The notes beneath the pieces were generated by a model. That model was not told the origin of the DNA and searched no databases. It saw nothing but the letters and a program-made list of their open reading frames with translations. Made by a program: the position numbers and the translations under genes. Positions 1 to 7,138 of a stretch of DNA of 47,322 bases are shown here, in pieces; within the stretch, counting starts at the first letter, position 1, and each line of letters starts with the position of its first letter. Source of the stretch: Chloroflexota bacterium (GTDB lineage: Bacteria > Chloroflexota > UBA6077 > JACCZL01); assembly GCA_030447245.1 (NCBI GenBank), contig JAUJPG010000039.1, positions 1-47,322 of the forward strand, written 5' to 3'.

Positions 1-900
1 GCGTTACCGCAGTTCGGCCGGTTTGCCTCACGGGAGGCGATCGGGCGTGTCGCCGAGGAGGCCGAGCGGTTGGGCTATGCGGCGCTGTGGGTGCAGGAGC
101 GGGTGTTGACGCCCACCGCCCCGCGCACCCCGTACGGCGGTGTGCCGGGGCTCGCCTGGCCCGAGCCGTACGCCTTAGTCTACGACCCGATCGAGACCCT
201 GACGTATGCGGCAGCGAAGACCACGCGGATCCGGCTCGGCACGAGCGTGATTGACGCGCTCTACCATCCCCCGGTGGTGATGGCGCGGCGGCTGGCGACG
301 CTCGACCAGCTGAGTGGTGGGCGCGTGATCGCAGGCCTAGGGCAGGGGTGGAGTGAGGACGAGTTCGAGGTGGTGGGTGTGCCCCAAGCGCGCCGTGGGC
401 GGGGCTTCGAGGAGTGGATTGCGGCGGTGCGCGCGGTGTGGGGATCGGACCCGGTGCATTTCGACGGTCGCGCCTACCGCATCCCAGAATCGCAGATCGG
501 CCCGAAGCCGGTCCAGCTGGGCGGGCCGCCGATCATCATCGGTGCTGTCGCTCCCGCGGCTGTAGAACGGGCCGCGCGCATTGCAGATGGCCTCAACCCG
601 ATCGCCTTTACATGGGAGATGCTGGAGCAGGCCATCGGCGGCTTCCACGACGCGGGTCGGGTGGTGGGGCGCGACTCAGAGCAGCTGCGGGTCGTGGTGC
701 GGGCGAACAACCAGGTGAGCGAGCAGCCCTTGCCAGACCCTCGTCCCCCCTTCAGCGGCACGGCGGACCAGATCACTGAGGACCTCGCCCGCGCACGGAG
801 CCTTCAGATCGACCACGTCTTCTTCGACCTCGGCTTCGCCGAGACACCCATCGATGCCCAACTCCGGCTGCTTGACCGGCTGCGCGCGACGGCTGGTTAG
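1..900 (+). CDS. LLM-class flavin/F420-dependent oxidoreductase, 5' end cut by window
   Basis: Luciferase-like monooxygenase fold (TIM barrel using FMN or F420). The frame is open from base 1 and begins mid-protein, with the typical helix ending EEAERLGYAALWV, so the N-terminus lies outside the window; the internal TTG at 70 is not the start. Family signatures follow in order: RIRLGTSV, HPPVVMARRLATLDQLSGGR, GLGQGW, then GPKPVQ with GGPPIIIG, and a late ARIADGLNP. These match the TIGR03619-like F420-dependent subgroup. The protein ends at TAG 898-900. The substrate cannot be read from sequence. It may form an operon with whatever lies upstream. FMN versus F420 use is unresolved. Confidence 0.88.
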   Translation, partial: ALPQFGRFASREAIGRVAEEAERLGYAALWVQERVLTPTAPRTPYGGVPGLAWPEPYALVYDPIETLTYAAAKTTRIRLGTSVIDALYHPPVVMARRLATLDQLSGGRVIAGLGQGWSEDEFEVVGVPQARRGRGFEEWIAAVRAVWGSDPVHFDGRAYRIPESQIGPKPVQLGGPPIIIGAVAPAAVERAARIADGLNPIAFTWEMLEQAIGGFHDAGRVVGRDSEQLRVVVRANNQVSEQPLPDPRPPFSGTADQITEDLARARSLQIDHVFFDLGFAETPIDAQLRLLDRLRATAG

Positions 901-1012
901 TGGCCTGTCAACCCTGATGTGACGGGTGCACGCAGATTGACCGCTGGAAGGACGTCCAGCATAGTCCCGGGTCACGGCGGACCCATTTGAGCTCGGAAGC
1001 GAGGAGATCACC

Positions 1013-1314
1013 ATGTTTGCACAACTGATCCGCTGTAGGGTCAAGCCCGAGGCCTGGGACCGACTCCGCGCGCTGGATGAGCGCTGGCAGCGGGAGCAGG
1101 CGCCGATCGCACCCGGCTTCAAAGGGTCTACATCTTGCGTGAGCTGGAATCCGCGGACGGCTGCATTATGGTTGTGCTGTTCGAAAGTCGGGAGCGCGCC
1201 CAGCAGAACTCGGATCGGCCGGAGACGAATGAGTGGTACCGGCAACTGCTGACACTCATCGAGGGGGAGCCGGAGTTCATCGGCACCGAAGTGTTCCGCT
1301 CGTATCTCACCTAA
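1013..1314 (+). pseudogene. Small ferredoxin-fold (ABM/NIPSNAP-type) protein, frameshifted
   Basis: ATG 1013 is preceded by GAGGAG about 8 bases upstream. The first frame gives MFAQLIRCRVKPEAWDRL and a following helix to about residue 38. At about 1125 the match moves to another frame, which reads LRELESADGCIMVVLFES and then a helix with SDRPETNEWYRQLL, ending at TAA 1312-1314. Joined, this is about 100 residues with the beta-alpha-beta-beta pattern of dimeric alpha/beta-barrel proteins (antibiotic-biosynthesis monooxygenase-like). A single indel separates the two halves, so it may be a sequencing error rather than a dead gene. No catalytic role can be assigned. Confidence 0.6.
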
Positions 1315-1752
1315 GCCAGTTCGGGGGCTTGGCCGGTGCGAGAATCTGATGGGACCACAGCGCACGGGTCGGAGTGATACCCGGTTCACCCACCTGGTAG
1401 GCTGCTGGATCGCCTTGCAGCAGGCGCCGATCGGCGGGGCCTCGCCTCGCTTGACTGCAGCGGTGACGGGGGGCGGCGGCCCGCTCTGAACGTGAAGCCG
1501 CCTCGCCGGGTTGGCGCTCGGCGAGGCGGAAGGTGGCGCCGGCATCGCGCTCAAGCCGCGGGCGGGCCGTAGTTCGCACTGTCCCCAGTGCGCGGCGGGT
1601 CGATCATGCGCCGCATGATGTGGCTGCCTGGCCAATCGCCGAGGAGTGCTCGGTTCGCTCGACGCTCGTGTCGTTGCTTCGGCAGATGAGGAGCCCCGGC
1701 ACGGTTGGAGCGGCACGGGGCGTGGCAGATCTGACCGATGGAGAGGCCTGCA
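1315..1752. other. Gene-free stretch
   Basis: About 440 bases with only short open frames and no family match that I recognise on either strand. The one structural element is the perfect hairpin listed at 1498-1529. The following recombinase stub suggests that this is debris at an old insertion boundary, which is inference. Confidence 0.4.
1498..1529. repeat. Perfect 11-bp inverted repeat (hairpin)
   Basis: CCGCCTCGCCG at 1498-1508 pairs exactly with CGGCGAGGCGG at 1519-1529 across a 10-base loop. The stem is very GC-rich, but neither side carries a T-run, so it is not a clear intrinsic terminator. It could be a Rho-dependent or bidirectional terminator, or a remnant of a mobile-element end. 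Confidence 0.5.
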
Positions 1753-1905
1753 ATGGCCAGTGTAAGGAATCCCCAGCCACGCGCAGTGATTTACGTCCGC
1801 GTTTCGAGTGCCTGCCAGGAGCAGGATGGCATCAGCCTGGAGACGCGGAAGGCGGCCTGTCACCGGTACGGCACCCAGCGGGGCTACGCGGTGGCGAGAC
1901 TGATC
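1753..1905 (+). pseudogene. Serine recombinase (resolvase/invertase) N-terminal stub
   Basis: ATG 1753 opens a frame reading RAVIYVRVSSACQEQDGISL and then ETRKAACHRYGTQRGY. This is the start of the resolvase catalytic domain: the YxRVS motif with the nucleophile Ser, the EQ/G-SLE segment, and the helix with a conserved Cys. After about 50 residues similarity stops (around 1905), and the frame runs on as unrelated low-complexity sequence. No C-terminal recombinase or zinc domain is visible downstream, because the aldolase gene begins at 2192. It is a truncated, non-functional remnant of a large serine recombinase. Confidence 0.6.
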
Positions 1906-2191
1906 CTGCCCACTGCGGCGAGCGCGCGCCGGCGTCTGATCGGCGGTCCTGAACGCTGGCTTGTCGCGATGCATGCCGTCCCGCCTGCCGGGATCCGGCC
2001 GGTGCGTCCTCAGCGTCCGGATCTCGGTGGGCCGCCCGCCGCCCCGGGCTCGTACATTGATGGCAACGAGGACCGCTGGGTGGATGGGTGGCGTTCTTCG
2101 ATGTTCGATACTATGCGCACCAGGCACTCGCGCGGTCGGGTTGACCCGTCGCCGGACCGTCGTGCCTGGACGTGAAAGGAGCTCAGCTGCC

Positions 2192-3097
2192 GTGAGCCTG
2201 CACTTGATCGGCATCATCCCCCCGCTCGTCACCCCGTTTGTTCCCGGTTCCCAGGATTTGGACGAAGACGCGCTCCGCGCCGAGATCCGTTACCTGCTCC
2301 AGACAGGCGTCCACGGTCTGACGCTCTGCGGCAGCACCGGCGAGGGCCAGACCCTGTCGGTCGAGGAGAGTGTCCGCTGCGCCGAGATCGCGGTCGAAGA
2401 GGCGCGCGGGTGCGTGCCGGTCGTCGTCGGAATCATCCGCGACTCGACCCGCGAGGTCATCCACTACGGCCGGGCACTTCGGGGCGTGCGCGGCGTGGAC
2501 GCGCTGCAGATCACCCCGGTTCACTACCTCTTCAATCCCGGCCCCGAGGGCACCTACGCCTATTACAAGGAGATCGGCGAGGCCGTCGGGCTGCCGATCG
2601 TCATCTACAACGTCGTGCCCTGGAACACGGTCTCGCCGGAGACCCTGCTCCGACTGAGCGAGATCCCCGAAGTGATCGCGGTCAAGCAGAGTGGCGGCGA
2701 CATCCACAAGCTCGCCGAGCTGCTGCGGTCGAATCGCGGCCGCCTGCAGGTGCTCAGCGCCGTCGACGATTTGCTCTACCCCTCGTTCATGCTCGGTGCC
2801 GTCGGCGCGATCGCGGCCGTACTAACGATCGTGCCCGACTTGGCGGTCGCCCTCTGGGACGCCTGCCAGCGCGGCGACCACGCGACGGCGCGCTCGCTCC
2901 ACGAGCGGATCGTGCCGGTCTGGACGGCGGTCAATCACCCCGACATGTCCTCGCGGTCCAAGGCCGCGGTTGAGCTGCGCGGCCGCAAGGTCGGCCCGGC
3001 CCGCGCCCCACTACTGCCGCTCTCGGAGGAGGTGCGCCGCGAGATCGCGGATGCCCTCGAGCAGGCTGGCGTCCTCCAGGCGGCCGCGGTCGGCTGA
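2192..3097 (+). CDS. Dihydrodipicolinate synthase / N-acetylneuraminate lyase family aldolase
   Basis: A class I (Schiff-base) pyruvate-dependent aldolase or dehydratase of 301 residues, the usual family length. I chose GTG 2192 because AAAGGAG lies about 10 bases upstream and because the family begins with a GIIPPLVTPF strand, here at residues 7-16. Visible active-site elements are GSTGEG (47-52, pyruvate carboxylate binding), Tyr139 in IYNVVP and the Schiff-base Lys165 in IAVKQS. The next genes are TRAP-transporter pieces, a pairing known for NanA-type lyases with sialic-acid or sugar-acid importers. A role as a sugar-acid (for example 2-keto-3-deoxy) aldolase fits the sugar-acid dehydratases elsewhere in the window. 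True DapA function is less likely by context. Confidence 0.9.
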   Translation: MSLHLIGIIPPLVTPFVPGSQDLDEDALRAEIRYLLQTGVHGLTLCGSTGEGQTLSVEESVRCAEIAVEEARGCVPVVVGIIRDSTREVIHYGRALRGVRGVDALQITPVHYLFNPGPEGTYAYYKEIGEAVGLPIVIYNVVPWNTVSPETLLRLSEIPEVIAVKQSGGDIHKLAELLRSNRGRLQVLSAVDDLLYPSFMLGAVGAIAAVLTIVPDLAVALWDACQRGDHATARSLHERIVPVWTAVNHPDMSSRSKAAVELRGRKVGPARAPLLPLSEEVRREIADALEQAGVLQAAAVG

Positions 3098-3246
3098 CCC
3101 CTGGCCATCTCCGCTGCGCCTGTCCAGGGGTTCTCGTCGCGAGTGCAGCACCGAGGAGACGCTGCACAGAAGTTGACGACGTTCGGGGCGGGGGGTAGTA
3201 TGGCGGCCACGTCGAGTCGCCGATCGCGAGGACGGGGGCGTGGCCG

Positions 3247-3798
3247 GTGGGCGCTGCTGACGGGGCAGGAGATCGTGGGGCGGCGACACCGCGCGGGGTT
3301 TTCCTGGCGCTGGCCGAGCGGCTCCACGAGCGAACCAGGATCGTGGCCGGGGCGATGCTGGCCGTCATGCTGGTTGACGTCAACATCGCGGTGTTCTATC
3401 GGTACGTGTTCCGTAGCCCGATCTACTGGGCCGACGAGCTGGCGGTCTCGCTGATGGTCTGGGTCTCGTTCCTCGGAGCCGCGCTGGCACTGGCGGCTGG
3501 CCAGCACTACGGCTTGACCGGTCTGGCCGGGCGCCTGCCCACCGTCGCCGGGCGGATCGTGCTCGTCGCCGTCGAGCTCGGGTTCGCCGTCCTGCTCGCG
3601 ATCTACGTCTGGACTGGCTTCCAGGTGCTCGGGCCGATCTCGGCCCAGCGACTGTCGGCGCTTGGGATCAGCGTGATCTGGGTGTACGCGGCCCTGCCGG
3701 TCGGCTGCGCGCTGATGATGGTCGAGCTCTTCGCCCAGTATCTCGGCAAGGCGCCGAATCGGGACGAAATCGGCGTGGTGGCTGAAGACTTCACCTGA
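3247..3798 (+). CDS. TRAP transporter small permease (DctQ family)
   Basis: A 183-residue membrane protein with four predicted helices. Helix 1 is around AGAMLAVMLVDVNIAVFYRY. The DctQ signature follows: FRSPIYWADELAVSLMVWVSFLG, then a GQHYGL loop. Helices 3 and 4 are VLVAVELGFAVLLAIYVWTG and IWVYAALPVGCALMMVEL. In TRAP systems this subunit pairs with the large permease DctM and a periplasmic binding protein DctP to import organic or sugar acids by Na+ symport. GTG 3247 is the first plausible start; one slightly further downstream is possible. The stop overlaps the ATG of the dctM fragment (TGATG), which shows an original operon. No dctP gene is in view, and the dctM gene is broken, so the system is probably inactive. 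Confidence 0.85.
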   Translation: MGAADGAGDRGAATPRGVFLALAERLHERTRIVAGAMLAVMLVDVNIAVFYRYVFRSPIYWADELAVSLMVWVSFLGAALALAAGQHYGLTGLAGRLPTVAGRIVLVAVELGFAVLLAIYVWTGFQVLGPISAQRLSALGISVIWVYAALPVGCALMMVELFAQYLGKAPNRDEIGVVAEDFT

Positions 3799-3890
3799 TG
3801 ACCGCTCTGCTGCTCGGCAGCCTCACCCTGTTCATCGTGATCGGCATGCCGATCGCCGTCAGTGTCGTGCTCGCGCCCGGCGTAGGCTGA
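3798..3890 (+). pseudogene. TRAP large permease (DctM) N-terminal fragment
   Basis: ATG 3798 overlaps the dctQ stop. The peptide MTALLLGSLTLFIVIGMPIA continues to SVVLAPGVG and then stops (TGA 3888-3890). Start, spacing and the first hydrophobic helix with the G-x-P-(V/I)-A motif are those of DctM, which is normally about 425 residues. Sequence past about 3878 belongs to a yifB/comM fragment instead, so the gene is cut at a rearrangement junction. Another dctM piece occurs at 9496-9678. Confidence 0.7.
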
Positions 3891-4086
3891 CGGGAGACTC
3901 TTCCTCGGCGAGCTGTCGCTCGACGGCAGCCTGCGCCACCTGCACGGTGCTGCCGATGGTCGGCTTGGCCGGCGACCGCGGCATCCGGACGGTCCACGCG
4001 CTGGCCGTGGACGCCGCCGAGGTGGCGGTCGATGACGTCGAGGTCGGCACGGTCAGTACCTTGGCCGAACTGATGGTGGGAGCCAT
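3886..4086 (+). pseudogene. YifB/ComM Mg-chelatase-like ATPase, internal N-domain fragment
   Basis: Two joined frames read RLFLGELSLDGSLRHLHG, then (after one indel at about 3946) VLPMVGLAGDRGIR, LAVDAAEVA and VEVGTVSTLAELM. This is the part of the YifB/ComM N-terminal domain around residues 95-170 of about 510 (family pattern FLGELSLDG-LR-x-GVLPM...VPAVDAPEAAL...EV-PV-SL-LV). Neither the start codon nor the AAA+ domain is present here. A later part of the same protein lies at 9321-9423. In recipients ComM is a helicase that aids natural transformation; this copy cannot function. Confidence 0.65.
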
Positions 4087-4229
4087 CGGCACCAGCCCCA
4101 GATCCGCGAGCTTCGATTCCATCCGCACGTGGACGCCAGCATGCCAGCCCCGCGATCGGTGACGTTCTTACTGACCCACTGCCAGGCGGGCGGGCTGTTG
4201 ACACGCCGACCCATACGCGCACGATTTAA

Positions 4230-4252
4230 AACGTTCGTATGAAACGAGCGTT
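4230..4252. promoter_or_regulatory. Palindromic TetR-type operator
   Basis: AACGTTCGT (4230-4238) and ACGAGCGTT (4244-4252) form an inverted repeat with one mismatch in nine and a five-base spacer. It ends two bases before ATG 4254 of the tetR gene. A CGTTC/GAACG core is common in TetR-family operators, and the position fits autorepression. The surrounding bases are unusually A/T-rich (ATTTAAAA at 4224-4231), consistent with a -10-like element. Binding is inferred, not shown. Confidence 0.45.
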
Positions 4253-4253
4253 C

Positions 4254-4898
4254 ATGAACAGTCGCGAAGTGGGTGGTCCGGGCGCGTCGTCGGATGCATC
4301 GACGTCCCAGCGCATCTGGCCGCCGCCCTGCGTGTGCTCGCGCGGGACGGCTTCGGCGCCCTCTCGGCGCGCGCCATCGCCGCCGAGGCGGGCACCAACT
4401 TGGCACTACTCAATTATTACTTTGGCTCCAGGGAGCTCCTGCTTGCGCTGTTCGACCACCTCGACGCCGAACGCCTCGCCCGCCAGCAGCGGATGTACGA
4501 AGCCCCGAATGAGCCGCTCAGTGCCAAGTGGCACCGCCGTTGCCTTCTATCGCCAGGATCTGGCGGACGGGTATGCGGATGCTCCAGGAGCTGACGGCGC
4601 ACGGTTACTCGAACCCTGTGATCGGCGAGCGTGTGCGACAGCGGCTGAACGGCTGGCGATCGCTGCTCGAGGAGATCGCCGCCACGCACCTGCCGCGTCT
4701 CGGGATCTCGGTGCCGGGCGTGGTGGCCAGCGCCGTGTTTAGCTTGTGGCTGGGGATGGAGACGCAGCACCTGGCCGGCGCTACGGAAGAGGAAGGCGCT
4801 TCTTCGAGATCCTGGAGGCGATTGGCGATTGGCTGGAGCAGCGCGAACGTGAGGTCGGAGTCGCCTCAGAGGCGGACGGGCGTGTCGGAACAGCGTAG
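4254..4898 (+). pseudogene. TetR/AcrR-family transcriptional regulator, three frameshifts
   Basis: Frame 1 from ATG 4254 gives a short N-terminus ending SQRI. After an indel at about 4315 the HTH domain reads LARDGFGALSARAIAAEAG and then NLALLNYYFGSRELLLALF, the classical TetR recognition helix and YYFGS turn. A second shift at about 4540 leads into the ligand-binding half (GMRMLQELTAHGYSNP, ERVRQRLNGWRSLLEE, FSLWLGMETQHLAG). A third at about 4800 leads to FFEILEAIGDWLEQRE and TAG 4896-4898. Joined length is about 213 residues, normal for the family, with no conserved part missing, so consensus errors are as likely as real decay. It sits 37 bases upstream of the hydrolase-glycosyltransferase gene, its probable target along with itself. 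Confidence 0.72.
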
Positions 4899-4935
4899 GA
4901 CCAGACGTGAATAGATCGCAGGCGGGGAGGCCACG

Positions 4936-7032
4936 ATGAGGGCGCGGTACCCGGACCAGGCGGGCTACGTGGAGCGGGACGGCGTCAGGCTCGCCTACGA
5001 GGTGTTCGGCGCGGGCGACCAGACGATCCTCTTGCTGCCAACCTGGTCGATCGTGCACGCGCGGCACTGGAAGGCCCAGGTTCCGTATGTTGCCCGTCAC
5101 TTCCGCGTCGTCACGTTCGACGGGCGGGGGAACGGCCGGTCTGACCGGCCCAAGGGCCCGAAGGCGTACACCGAGCGGGAGTTCGCCGCTGACGCGCTCG
5201 CGATCATGGACGCGACGGGCAGCGACCGGGCCGCGCTGGTGTCGCTGTCGCGAGGCGCGCTGTGGGCGCTGCTGCTCGCCGCCGAGCACCCCGAGCGCGT
5301 GACGGTCGCGGCGTTCATTGGGCCCTCCGTCCCGCTCGCCCCGCCAAACCCCGAAAGGGCCAAATACCCCTTCGGCGATCCACTCGACACTGACGAGGGC
5401 TGGGCCAAGTTCAACAAGCACTACTGGCGCAAGGACTACCGCGGCTTCCTCGAGTTCTTCTTCTCTCAGGCCTTCGGCGAGTCGCACTCCACCAAGCAGA
5501 TCGAGGATTGTGTGGGCTGGGGGCTCGACACTACCCCTGAGACGCTCATCGACACGGCCGAGGCGATAGCCCTCAGCCCCGAGGACGTGCGGGACCTCGC
5601 CGCCCGCGTGCGCTGCCCGGTGCTCGTCATCCACGGCGACGAAGACGCCATCGTGCCGCACGCCCGCGGCGCCGCCCTGGCGGAGAGAACGGGCGGCACG
5701 CTCGTCACCATGCAGGGCTCCGGTCACCTGCCCCACGCGCGCGATCCGATACGCGTGAACCTGCTGCTGCGCGACTTCCTGGAGCCCGATCCTAGGCCGC
5801 CGGCCGGTTGGACGCGCGGCAAGAGCCGCAACAAGCGGGCACTGTTCATCTCCTCGCCCATCGGCCTGGGTCACGCTCAGCGCGACATGGCGATTGCCGA
5901 CGAGCTGCGCAAGCTGCACCCCCATCTGGAGATCGACTGGCTGGCCCAGCACCCCGTCACCGAAGTCCTCAGGCGGCGTGGTGAACGGGTACACCCCGCC
6001 AGCACTCAGCTGGCGAGCGAAGCCGCCCACATTGACTCGGAGTCCGCCGAACACGACCTGCACTGCTTTCAGGCCTGGCGACGCATGGACGAGATTCTGG
6101 TCGCCAACTTCATGGTCTTCCACGACCTCGTGCGCGAGGCGGACGAGCCGTACGACCTGTGGATCGGCGACGAAGCCTGGGAGATCGACTACTACTTGCA
6201 CGAGAACCCGGAGCTCAAGACGGCGGCCTACGCCTGGCTGACCGACTTCGTGGGCTGGCTGCCGATGCCCGACGGCGGCAAGCGGGAGGCGTACCTGACG
6301 GCCGACTACAACGCCGAGATGATCGAGCACATCGCCCGCTTCCCCCGCGTCCGCGACCGGGCGATCTTCGTCGGCAACCCGGACGACATCGTGCCCGACC
6401 GCTTCGGGCCCGGGCTCCCGCATGTCCGGCAGTGGACGGAGGCGCACTACGACTTCTCCGGCTACGTCACTGGCTTCGACTCGGCCGCCTTCGCCAACCG
6501 GGAGGCGGTGCGGGCCGAGCTGGGGTATCGCCCGGATGAGAGGGTGTGCATCGTCACGGTGGGCGGCTCGGGCGTGGGCGGGCACCTGCTGCGGCGGGTG
6601 ATCGCCTCGTTCCCGGAAGCGAAGCGTCGCGTGCCGGAGCTGCGCATGGTGGTGATAGCGGGGCCGCGCATCGACCCGCAATCGCTGCCGAACGCGGAGG
6701 GACTCGAGGTGCGCGGCTACGTCCACGAGCTGTATCGCCACCTGGCCGTATGCGATGTCGCGGTCGTCCAAGGCGGCCTGACGACGACCATGGAGCTGAC
6801 GGCGAACAAGCGGCCCTTCCTGTACTTCCCGCTGCAGCACCACTTCGAGCAGAACTTCCACGTCCGCCACCGCCTGGACCGCTACCGGGCGGGCCGCTGC
6901 ATGGATTATCGCCAGGCGCCTCCCGAGGTCATCGGTGCAGCGATCGTGCAAGAGCTCGGCCGGACGGTGGCGTACCGCGACGTGGAGAACGGCGCCGCCC
7001 GCGCCGCTGCCCGCATCGCGGAGCTGCTGTAG
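4936..7032 (+). CDS. Alpha/beta-hydrolase fused to a MurG/UGT-like glycosyltransferase
   Basis: One 698-residue intact frame; ATG 4936 has GGGGAGG 6-12 bases upstream. Residues 1-275 form an alpha/beta hydrolase: FDGRGNGRSD, nucleophile elbow SLSRG with Ser105, acid in HGDEDAIVP (about Asp237), and His264 in GSGHLPHARDP. Residues about 290-698 form a GT-B glycosyltransferase related to MurG/UGT (GT28/GT1-like): FISSPIGLGHAQRDMAIADE at the start, VTVGGSGVGG at the hinge, and a nucleotide-sugar site with VCDVAVVQGGLTTTMEL followed by RPFLYFPLQHHFEQNFH. There is no signal peptide, so it is cytoplasmic. Hydrolase and transferase may act on the same lipid or polyketide-like acceptor (inference). 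It follows the tetR gene and precedes SBP56. Confidence 0.88.
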   Translation: MRARYPDQAGYVERDGVRLAYEVFGAGDQTILLLPTWSIVHARHWKAQVPYVARHFRVVTFDGRGNGRSDRPKGPKAYTEREFAADALAIMDATGSDRAALVSLSRGALWALLLAAEHPERVTVAAFIGPSVPLAPPNPERAKYPFGDPLDTDEGWAKFNKHYWRKDYRGFLEFFFSQAFGESHSTKQIEDCVGWGLDTTPETLIDTAEAIALSPEDVRDLAARVRCPVLVIHGDEDAIVPHARGAALAERTGGTLVTMQGSGHLPHARDPIRVNLLLRDFLEPDPRPPAGWTRGKSRNKRALFISSPIGLGHAQRDMAIADELRKLHPHLEIDWLAQHPVTEVLRRRGERVHPASTQLASEAAHIDSESAEHDLHCFQAWRRMDEILVANFMVFHDLVREADEPYDLWIGDEAWEIDYYLHENPELKTAAYAWLTDFVGWLPMPDGGKREAYLTADYNAEMIEHIARFPRVRDRAIFVGNPDDIVPDRFGPGLPHVRQWTEAHYDFSGYVTGFDSAAFANREAVRAELGYRPDERVCIVTVGGSGVGGHLLRRVIASFPEAKRRVPELRMVVIAGPRIDPQSLPNAEGLEVRGYVHELYRHLAVCDVAVVQGGLTTTMELTANKRPFLYFPLQHHFEQNFHVRHRLDRYRAGRCMDYRQAPPEVIGAAIVQELGRTVAYRDVENGAARAAARIAELL

Positions 7033-7138
7033 GAAGGAGGTAATCGGCGGGAAACTCGGACCTGAGGCTTCGATTGTCGGACCGCTCGCGGCGCGCCAGC
7101 CAGTGCACCGCGGCATGCAAGAAAGCAGGAAACGACCG

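Noticed and set aside
676..2232. 518-codon open frame on the minus strand
   Set aside because: Spans several plus-strand gene ends and remnants; no recognisable domain and a biased composition.
3859..4128. Minus-strand peptide starting like a RidA-family protein (MRMESKLADLGL)
   Set aside because: The resemblance ends after about 12 residues, while the plus strand of the same DNA matches YifB over 60 residues.
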